NCBI GenBank assembly: GCA_026394835.1
Contig: JAPLZW010000001.1
Coordinates: forward strand, 1-12,943
Direction of reading: 5' to 3'
DNA: 12,943 nt
From: Candidatus Wolfebacteria bacterium
GTDB lineage: Bacteria > Patescibacteriota > Minisyncoccia > UBA6257 > UBA9933
Made by a program: the position numbers and the translations under genes. This document shows, piece by piece, positions 1 to 5,981 of this stretch (its first letter is position 1; every line of letters starts with the position of its first letter). A model generated the notes under the pieces. The model searched no databases. It was given only the letters and a program-made list of their open reading frames with translations, and was not told the DNA's origin.

Positions 1-267
1 TCCTTTTCCCGTAGACGCAAAGCAGTAGATAATAACGGGAAATTCAAAAGGAAACTTCTTCAGGCCGTTTGCCGGCTTAATGCCCCGCACGTAAGTGATA
101 CGGCCTGCCGCATTTTCTCTAACGCCGAAAATTGGTGTGGAAACAAAGAACCTTCCCTCCTGCTCACCAGAGAAAAACGCTTGAGGAGCTCGCTGATCCT
201 TGCGCTCAAATATCACCCCTGGTTCCCGAAGATACCAGCCCGTTACTAACTCCATATCAATTCCCAT
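1..267 (-). CDS. Hypothetical protein, C-terminus cut by the window edge
   Basis: The reading frame is open from an ATG at 267 to the left edge (89 codons visible, no stop). The start is supported by a strong purine-rich SD (GGAGAGG within 272-283) a few bases upstream and by a good promoter at 311-339. The visible protein begins MGIDMELVTGWY and has several short hydrophobic beta-like stretches. I see no signal peptide, membrane helix or recognised motif and cannot assign a function. It lies downstream of groL but behind a terminator, so it is a separate transcription unit. Its strong SD resembles the genes at 2637-4695 rather than the SD-less housekeeping genes. I am fairly sure it is a real gene and do not know its role. 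Confidence 0.7.
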   Translation of the reverse strand, partial: MGIDMELVTGWYLREPGVIFERKDQRAPQAFFSGEQEGRFFVSTPIFGVRENAAGRITYVRGIKPANGLKKFPFEFPVIIYCFASTGKG

Positions 268-310
268 GATCCTCTCCTTTCCGGAATAAGTTGACAATGT
301 CTCTGGGTAT

Positions 311-339
311 TTTATAACACGAGCCCAAAAATAAAGCAA
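311..339 (-). promoter_or_regulatory. Sigma70-type promoter of the left-edge gene
   Basis: On the minus strand, TTGCTT (334-339) is followed after 17 bp by TATAAA (311-316). The predicted start of transcription is near 304, giving a leader of about 37 nt before the ATG at 267. The -35 box begins six bases after the T-tract of the groL terminator. The same hexamer pair with the same spacing recurs at 3658-3686. Confidence 0.6.
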
Positions 340-345
340 ATCAAC

Positions 346-372
346 AAAAACTCCGCGTTTAGCGGAGTTTTT
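346..372 (-). terminator. Rho-independent terminator of groES-groL
   Basis: The arms AACTCCGC-type (346-356) and GCGGAGTT-type (362-372) pair over 11 bp including flanking A/T pairs, with the 5-nt loop 357-361. On the minus strand the stem is followed by TTTTTGTT. It is symmetric enough to work on the plus strand too, but no plus-strand gene reads into it. Confidence 0.88.
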
Positions 373-380
373 ATTCATAC

Positions 381-414
381 TTCTTACTTCTTACTTCTTA
401 CTTCTTACTTCTTA
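381..414. repeat. Heptamer tandem repeat TTCTTAC, almost five copies
   Basis: TTCTTAC is repeated in perfect register from 381 to 414, with a degenerate continuation (AAATCTTAGGTCTTAAATCTAG) up to the groL stop codon. It lies in the 3' untranslated part of groL, between the stop and the terminator. It has no coding potential. Confidence 0.9.
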
Positions 415-436
415 AATCTTAGGTCTTAAATCTAGC

Positions 437-2092
437 TTAATAGTCCATTCCCATCCCGCCAGGCATCCCTCCCGGCATTCCGCCATGAGCGTCTTCTTTT
501 TTCGGCAAATCAGTCACGGCCGCGCCGATAGTCAGATAATTCGCTGCCACTGAAACTGCATTAATGAAAGCGGTTTTTACGACCTTCAAAGGGTCTATAA
601 TACCGGCTTCCTTGAGATTCGCCAGTGAATTACTTACGGCATTAAATCCGAGCCACTCGTCTTTTGATTTTGCTTTTTCGGCATTCAACTTTTCTATGAT
701 GGCGCTGGCTGATTCGCCGCTGTTTACCGCAATAGCGGAAATAGGAGCTTCAAGCGCGCGCTTCAATATCGCCATCACCGCCGAAACAGTGGAATCTTTT
801 CCTTGGATATCCTTAAGAAGTCCCACTGTGTTAAACAAAGCGACTCCGCCTCCGGGCACGATTCCCTCTTCCATCGCCGCGCGAGTCGCCGCCACCGCAT
901 CCTCAACGCGCTGTTTCAATTCTTTTTGCGCGGCTTCGGTCGGAGCGCCGACTTTTATCACCGCCACGCCGCCGGACAATTTGCCCAAGCGTTCCTGCAA
1001 TTTTTCTTTATCAAAATCCGAATCGGTTTTTTTGATTTGATTCCGGATTTGACCCACCCTATCTTCAATAGCCTGCTTGTCGCCCTTGCCGTCAACAATC
1101 GTGGTGGTTTCTTTGGTTGAAACAACGCGGCGCGCGTGCCCCAAGCTTGCCAACTCAACATTATCAAGTTTTTTGCCCAAATCTTCAGAAATGAAGGTGG
1201 CACCGGTTACAATCGCGATATCTTCCAACATTTCTTTCCGCCTGTCTCCGAATCCCGGAGCTTTAACCGCCAAAACATTAAAGATGCCGCGGAGCTTATT
1301 TACAATCAAAGTCGCCAGAGCCTCGCTGTCTACCTCATCCGCGATTATCACCAATTCTTTTTTGCCGGACTGGATTACTTTTTCCAAAATCGGCAGGAGG
1401 TCCTGAATTGAGGAAATTTTCTTGTCTGTCACCAGAATATACGGGTCTTCCAAAGCCGATTCCATCCTCTCGGCATTCGTCAGCATATACTGGGAAATAT
1501 ATCCGCGGTCAAACTGCATGCCTTCCACGATTTCATAGGAATTGCCGATAGTGTTTGAATCGTCAATCGTAACTACGCCGTCCTTCTTTACCTTATCCAT
1601 AACCTCGGCAATCAAAGAACCGATCTCCCCATCTTTCGCCGAAAGCGTGGCAACTTCCCTTATTTTTTTCGTATCGTTAATAAGCTCTTTCTGGGCTTCC
1701 AATCCTTTAATAACCGCTGTGCTCGCTTTTTTCAATTCTTCGGAAAGCTGGATGACATTAAAGCCTTTTTCACGTATCAAGCGCTCGCCTTCGTCAATCA
1801 TGGCATGCGCCAAAACAACGGCTGAAGTCGTGCCATCGCCGACATTATCGTTGGTTTTCTCCGCGGCCTGCTTGATAAAATCCGCGCCGAGATTTTCGTA
1901 TTTGCCTTCAAGCTCAATTTCTTTCGCGACCGTCACGCCATCAAAGGTGACCTGCGGCGCGCCGTAGCCTTTTTCAATAACCACCGCCCGTCCGCGCGGA
2001 CCCAAAGTCATCTTCACGGCTTCCGCCAATTTGTCGATTCCCTTTTTCATGGCCGTCCTGGCCTCTTCGTTGAATAAAATTTGTTTTGCCAT
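437..2092 (-). CDS. groL: Chaperonin GroEL (60 kDa)
   Basis: GroEL is the ring-forming ATP-driven protein-folding chaperonin of the cytosol, working with the GroES lid encoded just upstream. At 551 residues it has the normal family length. Visible landmarks are the nucleotide-binding GDGTTS at 85-90 (catalytic-site Asp86 of the loop), DGVTVAKEIEL from 51, the hydrolysis Asp398 in RVEDA, the cpn60 signature AAMEEGIVPGGG around 405-416, and the flexible Gly/Met-rich tail GGMPGGMPGGMGM at the end. The start MAKQILF is the standard GroEL N-terminus. No SD precedes the ATG. It follows groES after a 116-bp repeat-rich spacer and is probably co-transcribed from the groES promoter. I see no truncation or missing key residue. 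Confidence 0.99.
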   Translation of the reverse strand: MAKQILFNEEARTAMKKGIDKLAEAVKMTLGPRGRAVVIEKGYGAPQVTFDGVTVAKEIELEGKYENLGADFIKQAAEKTNDNVGDGTTSAVVLAHAMIDEGERLIREKGFNVIQLSEELKKASTAVIKGLEAQKELINDTKKIREVATLSAKDGEIGSLIAEVMDKVKKDGVVTIDDSNTIGNSYEIVEGMQFDRGYISQYMLTNAERMESALEDPYILVTDKKISSIQDLLPILEKVIQSGKKELVIIADEVDSEALATLIVNKLRGIFNVLAVKAPGFGDRRKEMLEDIAIVTGATFISEDLGKKLDNVELASLGHARRVVSTKETTTIVDGKGDKQAIEDRVGQIRNQIKKTDSDFDKEKLQERLGKLSGGVAVIKVGAPTEAAQKELKQRVEDAVAATRAAMEEGIVPGGGVALFNTVGLLKDIQGKDSTVSAVMAILKRALEAPISAIAVNSGESASAIIEKLNAEKAKSKDEWLGFNAVSNSLANLKEAGIIDPLKVVKTAFINAVSVAANYLTIGAAVTDLPKKEDAHGGMPGGMPGGMGMDY

Positions 2093-2100
2093 AATAGTGT

Positions 2101-2195
2101 AAATCCCAAATCACAAATTCCAAATTACAAACGATTTTTGGATTTTTGATTTAGAATGTTTGGATTTATTTGAGATTTGATATTTGGAATTTGGT
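2101..2195. repeat. AT-rich repeat and inverted repeat in the groES-groL spacer
   Basis: The spacer consists mostly of variants of the unit CAAATTCCAAAT. The unit is exact at 2114-2125 and present as its exact reverse complement at 2182-2193, with degenerate copies between (for example GATTTTTGGATTTTTGATTT). The two 12-bp arms could pair in the mRNA between groES and groL. There is no gene in it. Confidence 0.75.
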
Positions 2196-2208
2196 GCTTA
2201 TCGCAATT

Positions 2209-2499
2209 TTATTCTAATATCGCTAATATATCATCCTCGTCTCCGACCAAATATTTTTTGCCGTCCAATTCAAACTCGTCCGGCCCGTATTTTTTGAAAA
2301 GAACCGTATCTCCGATTTTGACCGACATCGCGATTCTCTCGCCTTTGTCGTTCATTTTGCCCGGCCCCGCGGCGACAATTTTGCCTTTTACCGGTTTTTC
2401 TTTTTCGGCTGTTTCCGGTAAAACAATGCCGGATTTCGTTGTTTTATCTTCCTCGACTGCCTCGAGAAAAATGCGATTTGAAAGTGGTTTTAAATTCAT
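2209..2499 (-). CDS. groS: Co-chaperonin GroES (10 kDa)
   Basis: GroES is the heptameric lid that caps the GroEL cavity in the cytosol. The 96-residue product has the family length. It starts MNLKPLSNRIFLEAVEE, has the mobile loop that contacts GroEL at about residues 17-35 (KTTKSGIVLPETAEKEKP), the GKIVAAGPG roof strand around 39-47, and ends with the beta strand DDILAILE. A weak SD (AAAGGT) lies nine bases before the ATG. It is the first gene of the groES-groL unit, with a promoter at 2534-2561. I see no CIRCE operator upstream, so HrcA control is not supported by the sequence. Confidence 0.98.
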   Translation of the reverse strand: MNLKPLSNRIFLEAVEEDKTTKSGIVLPETAEKEKPVKGKIVAAGPGKMNDKGERIAMSVKIGDTVLFKKYGPDEFELDGKKYLVGDEDDILAILE

Positions 2500-2533
2500 A
2501 TTTTTGACCTTTATTAAGTGTTGTTAGACTTAT

Positions 2534-2561
2534 ATCTTAGTGAAAAAAAATGGATTGTCAA
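2534..2561 (-). promoter_or_regulatory. Sigma70-type promoter of groES-groL
   Basis: Consensus TTGACA (2556-2561 on the minus strand) is followed by a 16-bp spacer and TAAGAT (2534-2539, four of six consensus bases). The -35 box sits directly after the T-tract of the preceding terminator. No CIRCE inverted repeat (TTAGCACTC-N9-GAGTGCTAA) is present between the promoter and the gene. Confidence 0.6.
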
Positions 2562-2604
2562 TAAAAAAGCGGCGGGGTCGTTCCGAAGAACAACAACCCG
2601 CCGC
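2562..2604 (-). terminator. Strong Rho-independent terminator after the receiver-like unit
   Basis: On the minus strand GCGGCGGG (2597-2604) pairs with CCCGCCGC (2569-2576). An inner GTTC/GAAC stem closes a TTCG tetraloop, and TTTTTTA follows. It ends the transcript of the genes at 2637-3581, and its T-tract runs straight into the groES -35 box. Confidence 0.92.
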
Positions 2605-2636
2605 GAATGAGCCACCCCGCCCTATCCGGTTTGCGT

Positions 2637-3200
2637 TCACCGCGAACGCAAACCGAGACTAACCAACACCGTATTTACCTCTTCGGGCGCGATGATTTCG
2701 TCCTTGTTCCCGACGGGATTCCTCCCTATACACTCGTCAAACCCCATTCGGAGAGCTCTCAACCTTACCTCTTCGTAATTGGGATCTTTAATTCCAATAC
2801 GAAGAGATACGACAACAGCCTTGACCTTACCCCATGGCACCTTGCTATTTTCTTCCTTGATTTCGCTGTCATAGATGGCCACGACACCATACGGAAAGTC
2901 ATAGCCATTTTCGAAGAAAATCACCTGAGGGAAAGTCTTCCATCGCCCCAGTGAATCATCCAATCCTTCCCTCAGGGTTTCGGAGGAAGTCGCCGATAAT
3001 CCGCTCGTGCGAAAAGCCCTATCCAACGCAAGGCGCAGCGTTCTATCTTTCGCAACCACAAGGGCTCTTATCTTTCTCCCCTTCTCGCCCGGTAGCCGTC
3101 CGCGACTCTTGATCGCTAGACGTATCGCAAGGATCGCCAAGCCAACAAGGATTACCCATGCCCATACTTGAGTAGATATCTGAGCGAATGCAGTCAGCAT
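2637..3200 (-). CDS. Membrane-anchored receiver-like protein, phosphoacceptor apparently lost
   Basis: The frame is open further upstream (to 3227), but the start at 3200 is preferred because AAAGGAGGA (3208-3216) lies seven bases before it. That gives 187 residues. A hydrophobic helix spans about residues 11-30 (VWAWVILVGLAILAI), followed by a basic linker. From residue 43 on, the pattern resembles a response-regulator receiver domain: RALVVAKD (45-52), a LRLALDRAF helix, VIFFENG (93-99) where the phosphoacceptor Asp would be expected, KAVVVSL (127-133), and CIGRNP (157-162) where receivers have a Lys-Pro. The acidic pocket is degraded and Glu or Asn stands at the usual Asp and Lys positions, so phosphotransfer is doubtful. 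It is the last gene of a three-gene unit and is coupled to the 39-residue membrane protein. The receiver assignment is my reading of the pattern, not a database match. Confidence 0.65.
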   Translation of the reverse strand: MLTAFAQISTQVWAWVILVGLAILAIRLAIKSRGRLPGEKGRKIRALVVAKDRTLRLALDRAFRTSGLSATSSETLREGLDDSLGRWKTFPQVIFFENGYDFPYGVVAIYDSEIKEENSKVPWGKVKAVVVSLRIGIKDPNYEEVRLRALRMGFDECIGRNPVGNKDEIIAPEEVNTVLVSLGLRSR

Positions 3201-3204
3201 GAGA

Positions 3205-3324
3205 CTATCCTCCTTTCTCGTCATCAAAAAAATACTTGAGACTTCTGCTCCGCCAGACCAAGACGGTGACGCCTATCACCGCCATAACCGGCAACGCATA
3301 CAACAACGCGATTACTATTCCCAT
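3205..3324 (-). CDS. 39-residue single-pass membrane microprotein
   Basis: The longer open frame reaches 3453, but the start at 3324 is decided by an SD (AAAGGAAGG, 3331-3339) six bases upstream. The product begins MGIVIALLYALPVMAVIG. It has one hydrophobic helix at about residues 3-24, then a charged tail ending DDEKGG. Its last codons form the SD of the next gene, and its TAG stop is four bases from the next ATG, so the two are likely translationally coupled. The SD of this gene begins just after the TGA of the 79-residue gene upstream. No family is recognised. Its position suggests a small membrane partner of the receiver-like protein. Confidence 0.65.
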   Translation of the reverse strand: MGIVIALLYALPVMAVIGVTVLVWRSRSLKYFFDDEKGG

Positions 3325-3341
3325 GGCACGCCTTCCTTTCA

Positions 3342-3581
3342 TCAGCTCGGTTTCAGGTTCAAAACCATCTTGACCTTTTTCATGGAAAACAAATCCCATG
3401 AAAAATTTCCAAATCCCTTCTTTCTTGCCGCATAGACGAATTCCGCCGTCCATACGAAAAAAGCGAGGATGGCGACAATCAAAAATTGGTATTCCTCAAG
3501 GCTGTCTAGAAATATCAAGAAATCTATCAAGAGGTCAACAAACCTCCATGCTATCTCCATTATCTCTATCATCCCTCTCAT
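3342..3581 (-). CDS. 79-residue membrane protein, probably two helices
   Basis: The ATG at 3581 is preceded by GGGAGGG at a normal SD distance. Two hydrophobic segments are visible: about residues 11-28 (AWRFVDLLIDFLIFLDSL, with acidic residues inside) and about 31-50 (YQFLIVAILAFFVWTAEF). A basic C-terminal tail (AARKKG, then MKKVK) follows. It is the first gene of a unit with a promoter at 3658-3686 and is followed after 17 bases by the 39-residue microprotein. No family is recognised. The two Asp and two Glu residues in or beside the first helix could be functional if that helix is membrane-embedded, but this is speculation. Confidence 0.65.
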   Translation of the reverse strand: MRGMIEIMEIAWRFVDLLIDFLIFLDSLEEYQFLIVAILAFFVWTAEFVYAARKKGFGNFSWDLFSMKKVKMVLNLKPS

Positions 3582-3657
3582 CGCCCAACCCTCCCCTCTT
3601 TAAATCCACCCGGAAAAGGTTGTCAACGACCATCGCGCGAAAGAACTTCTTCCCCAA

Positions 3658-3686
3658 TTTATAACAAAAAAACTGCGCGTAAGCAA
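3658..3686 (-). promoter_or_regulatory. Sigma70-type promoter of the microprotein/receiver-like unit
   Basis: On the minus strand, TTGCTT (3681-3686) is followed after 17 bp by TATAAA (3658-3663). The predicted leader to the ATG at 3581 is about 70 nt. It lies immediately after the T-rich tail of the terminator at 3701-3731. A second, poorer match (TTGACA near 3624, then TTTAAA) sits too close to the SD to be convincing. Confidence 0.6.
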
Positions 3687-3689
3687 ATT

Positions 3690-3731
3690 TATAAAAAATA
3701 GGGCGTGTTGTCAGACTTCGACAACACGCCC
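3690..3731 (-). terminator. Rho-independent terminator after the 132-residue receiver-like gene
   Basis: A perfect 12-bp stem GGGCGTGTTGTC (3701-3712) / GACAACACGCCC (3720-3731) has a 7-nt loop and is followed on the minus strand by TATTTTTTAT. It starts nine bases after the stop codon of the gene at 3740. Confidence 0.92.
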
Positions 3732-3739
3732 CACAACTC

Positions 3740-4138
3740 TTACGGAAACAAATGAGCAATGGCTCCATTGATGTCGGACGGCGACGGTAGGCAAAGGAGA
3801 AGCTTATTGGCTCCAACCTCATCCCTTACCGCTCCGATACCGTTGAAAAATTTCGAGACCACGACCACTTTTGGCGACGGTCTCATAGCTCGAAACCAGA
3901 CTGCGACTTGCCGGCACCTCTGTGTTTCCGGTGGGCTGGCCAAATTGACAAAAACGATAATGAGATCGAAATTACCGGAGCGCATCGCCCATAAAAGCTC
4001 AATATCGTTTCGGGCAATAGTCAGCTCATGGTGAGCGCCCCAAAGCTCGCTAATCGTCTTCTGGACATAATCCTTGAGGTCCGCATCCTCAAAAAGCGCG
4101 CGAACCACGAGAATTCTCAAGCTCAAAGCTACCGGCAT
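3740..4138 (-). CDS. Receiver-like stand-alone domain protein (degenerate)
   Basis: Two ATGs are available, at 4144 and 4138. AAGGAGG (4145-4151) abuts the first and stands six bases from the second, so 4138 is chosen (132 residues). The single domain alternates strands and helices in a receiver-like order: RILVV (8-12), helix 19-32, DLIIVFVNLA (58-67), KVVVVSKFF (90-98), KLLLCLPSP (112-120). Val or Asn lies where the phosphoacceptor Asp is expected, and the acidic pair after the first strand is absent or displaced, so it is probably not phosphorylated. Its start codon overlaps the end of the preceding gene (stop at 4129-4131), implying coupled translation. It could instead be another Rossmann-like ligand-binding fold. 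No output domain is present. Confidence 0.62.
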   Translation of the reverse strand: MPVALSLRILVVRALFEDADLKDYVQKTISELWGAHHELTIARNDIELLWAMRSGNFDLIIVFVNLASPPETQRCRQVAVWFRAMRPSPKVVVVSKFFNGIGAVRDEVGANKLLLCLPSPSDINGAIAHLFP

Positions 4139-4695
4139 GGCCATCCTCCTTCCTCCTCCCTGACCAAATCCCTCCTGAATCTCATGAATCCAGCGAAATT
4201 CCGGTCAATGAGACCGCCGAGAGTTTCTATATCCGCTTCTCCGCCCTCGCTAAACTCGCTGGGAAGCACCACGATTCCCAACTCTCTGGCCAATTGCTCA
4301 GCATCCTTACGAAACGATTCTCCCTGGACAAGAAACACCTTTGGCGTATGGCCCAAGAATAAACCATCCTTGGCCATTTTGTTTATCGCACCCAATAAAT
4401 TAATGAAAGACCATTTCATCTTCCTGTCCATAGGGATGACAACAAGATCTACCTCACCTCTTGATTCCTTGATATACTGAATCGCTTTCTCTATTGGCGT
4501 CCATTCCTTAGTAGGCGTGATCTCCGGATAGACAGCCGCAGCCGCCGGAGTCTTCACGCTATCCGGAAGCGCTATTCTGGTCCAGCCAGCCGGGCAAAGA
4601 TAAGATTCCGCCACAACAACAAGGTGCCCCAACCTTGCGAGTTCGCGCCTGACCGGCGAGTTATCAATAATCATAAGGACTTTTAACATCTTCAT
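4129..4695 (-). CDS. Receiver-like or Rossmann-like cytosolic protein, 188 residues
   Basis: The ATG at 4695 follows an AAAGGAG SD with a six-base gap. The protein begins with a strand KVLMIID (5-11). An insertion follows (residues about 32-65, rich in Pro/Ala with CPAGWTR). Then come VDLVVIPMDR (82-91), a long helix, KVFLVQGES (119-127), GIVVLPSEF (140-148) and a basic/acidic C-terminal helix. The order of strands resembles a receiver domain with an insertion after the first strand, but it is the least similar of the three neighbours to a classic receiver. It is the first gene after the promoter at 4814-4842 and overlaps the next gene by 10 bases, its last codons supplying that gene's SD. 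No family is identified. Confidence 0.62.
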   Translation of the reverse strand: MKMLKVLMIIDNSPVRRELARLGHLVVVAESYLCPAGWTRIALPDSVKTPAAAAVYPEITPTKEWTPIEKAIQYIKESRGEVDLVVIPMDRKMKWSFINLLGAINKMAKDGLFLGHTPKVFLVQGESFRKDAEQLARELGIVVLPSEFSEGGEADIETLGGLIDRNFAGFMRFRRDLVREEEGGWPCR

Positions 4696-4756
4696 GACGA
4701 GCTCCTTTCCTATCGTTTGAAATAGAGAAATCCAACAAGACCACCTCTTATATTTT

Positions 4757-4801
4757 CTGCCGATACCGACGGCAGTTGGAAATGTGCGGGGGATGTGCGG
4801 G
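4757..4801 (-). promoter_or_regulatory. Leader of the receiver-like operon: direct repeat plus hairpin
   Basis: The leader of about 112 nt between the predicted transcription start (near 4807) and the ATG at 4695 contains ATGTGCGGG twice (4782-4790 and 4793-4801 on the plus strand), spaced 11 bp apart, about one helical turn. It also has a 6-bp hairpin, CTGCCG (4757-4762) / CGGCAG (4770-4775). No T-tract follows the hairpin on the minus strand, so it is not a terminator. This looks like an operator or RNA-binding site. The function is inferred only from position. Confidence 0.4.
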
Positions 4802-4813
4802 TAAATTGACTAA

Positions 4814-4842
4814 TTTATATCAGAATTCTTCCTCTGTGTCAA
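4814..4842 (-). promoter_or_regulatory. Strong sigma70-type promoter of the receiver-like operon
   Basis: On the minus strand, TTGACA (4837-4842) is followed after 17 bp by TATAAA (4814-4819). The T-tract of the rmuC terminator overlaps this -35 box. Confidence 0.72.
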
Positions 4843-4866
4843 AAATACCCGTTAAAGGGTACTTTT
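4838..4866 (-). terminator. Short terminator after rmuC
   Basis: On the minus strand TACCC (4857-4861) pairs with GGGTA (4846-4850) around a six-base loop and is followed by TTTTTG. Flanking A/T pairs lengthen the stem. The GC part is only five base pairs, so its efficiency is uncertain. It begins seven bases after the rmuC stop. Confidence 0.6.
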
Positions 4867-4867
4867 A

Positions 4868-5935
4868 TCAAACAGATAAATCCAAATCTTCTTCTTCCAC
4901 ATCTTCTTTGGGCTTGTTCAAAGCTACGGGTTCAATGCCGGCCGCCTTGCCGGAAATACGCAAAACATCCTTGTCTATTTTCCCCAATTCTTTATAAGCG
5001 TTATTGTACATGCCAACGGATGTTCCGAGATGTGTGCCCAATTTTTTCATATAATTTTCAAAACTTCCCATGTGCCGGCCAAGCTCAATTACCCGCCTTT
5101 GGATTTCTTTCGCGGATTCCTCGATTTGTAAAGCTTTAAGCCCTTGAAGCACGGTCTGGAGATACGCCAAAAAAGTCGTAGGCGAAACAATTATAACTTT
5201 TTTCTCGCCGGCATACTGGATTAAATCGCGGGTATTGGATTTCACCACGCCGATACGATTCACGAGCAAATCATAATAAACCGCTTCCGAAGGAATAAAC
5301 ATAAAAGCGAATTCCATTGTTTTTTCCGATGGCTTGATGTATTTGGAAGTTTCATCAACCCTGGCTTTGATATCTTCCCTGAAAGCCGACTCAAGCCTTT
5401 GCTTCTCCGAATCATCGCTGGTTTCCAAAAGCCGGTTATAATTTTCCAGGCTGAATTTGGAATCAACGGGAATAATCTGATTCTTGACCCTGATAATGGC
5501 ATCAACAATAGTACCGTCCTTAAATTCATATTGAAGTTCAAAAGACCCAGGAGGCAAAACATTTTCCAAAACGGTTTTCAAATAATATTCGCCCAAAACG
5601 CCGCGTTGCTTGGGATTTTTCAAAATATTCTGGAGATTTTCCAGCTGTTTTGCCACATCCACCACCTGTCTCTGGCCTTCGCCAACCTTAGTCAGCTCCT
5701 GCGTTATTTCTTTTATCAGACGGCCGCTCAAATCAAATTGGCGCTGAAGCATCTCCGTTGACTGGCCTAATTTGGAATCCAAAGTTTTTCTGATTTCGCT
5801 CATCTGATTTTGTATTAAGAGCAAAGACTGGTCGTCTTTCTTCGGCGCGTCAAAACGGCTTTTCAAAAAAAGAAAAATTCCCAGCAAGCCGCCGGTTAAA
5901 ATTACGAGAATAATAACAAAAAAAGTTACGTCCAT
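4868..5935 (-). CDS. rmuC: RmuC-family DNA recombination protein
   Basis: RmuC proteins are membrane-anchored, nuclease-like proteins that in E. coli limit recombination at inverted repeats; the exact biochemistry is unsettled. At 355 residues this is a compact member. It has an N-terminal membrane helix at about 4-24, a coiled coil at about 35-105 rich in Gln/Leu/Glu, and then the conserved RmuC core. The core includes RGVLGE (111-116), the nuclease-like core with VDAII (144-148) and IPVDSKF (155-161), and FMFIPSEAVY (211-220), which are hallmark segments. The acidic tail (EDVEEEDLDLSV) is unremarkable. An AGGA is present upstream but no strong SD. It lies 46 bp after the thioredoxin gene and is followed by a terminator, so it probably closes the disulfide operon, though a function in that pathway is not implied. 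Confidence 0.93.
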   Translation of the reverse strand: MDVTFFVIILVILTGGLLGIFLFLKSRFDAPKKDDQSLLLIQNQMSEIRKTLDSKLGQSTEMLQRQFDLSGRLIKEITQELTKVGEGQRQVVDVAKQLENLQNILKNPKQRGVLGEYYLKTVLENVLPPGSFELQYEFKDGTIVDAIIRVKNQIIPVDSKFSLENYNRLLETSDDSEKQRLESAFREDIKARVDETSKYIKPSEKTMEFAFMFIPSEAVYYDLLVNRIGVVKSNTRDLIQYAGEKKVIIVSPTTFLAYLQTVLQGLKALQIEESAKEIQRRVIELGRHMGSFENYMKKLGTHLGTSVGMYNNAYKELGKIDKDVLRISGKAAGIEPVALNKPKEDVEEEDLDLSV

Positions 5936-5949
5936 TTTAAAATCCTAAC

Positions 5950-5981
5950 CACTAAATACTAAATTCTAGCTACTAGTTATT
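5950..5981 (+). repeat. Interspersed 32-nt intergenic repeat, copy 1
   Basis: The 32-nt stretch matches the reverse complement of 10967-10998 at 29 of 32 positions. Both copies are made of CTA/ACTAAAT-like units and fill short spacers between genes. Here it spans the whole gap between the thioredoxin gene and rmuC. Confidence 0.75.

Noticed and set aside
564..1967. Several long plus-strand open frames opposite groL
   Set aside because: They are antisense shadows of a clearly conserved groL gene, with compositionally odd proteins and no promoter, SD or motif of their own.
2500..2562. A CIRCE operator for HrcA upstream of groES
   Set aside because: No TTAGCACTC/GAGTGCTAA inverted repeat is present anywhere in the leader or promoter.
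2607..2954. A 115-codon plus-strand frame opposite the 187-residue receiver-like gene
   Set aside because: It is a shadow: the minus-strand frame has the SD, membrane helix and operon context.
3201..3453. Longer upstream starts for the 39-residue and 187-residue proteins
   Set aside because: The strong SD sites at 3331-3339 and 3208-3216 point to the internal ATGs at 3324 and 3200; the extensions overlap the preceding genes without an SD.
3535..3822. A 95-codon minus-strand frame between the receiver-like genes
   Set aside because: It runs across the strong terminator at 3701-3731 and the promoter at 3658-3686, overlaps two better-supported genes, and has no SD.
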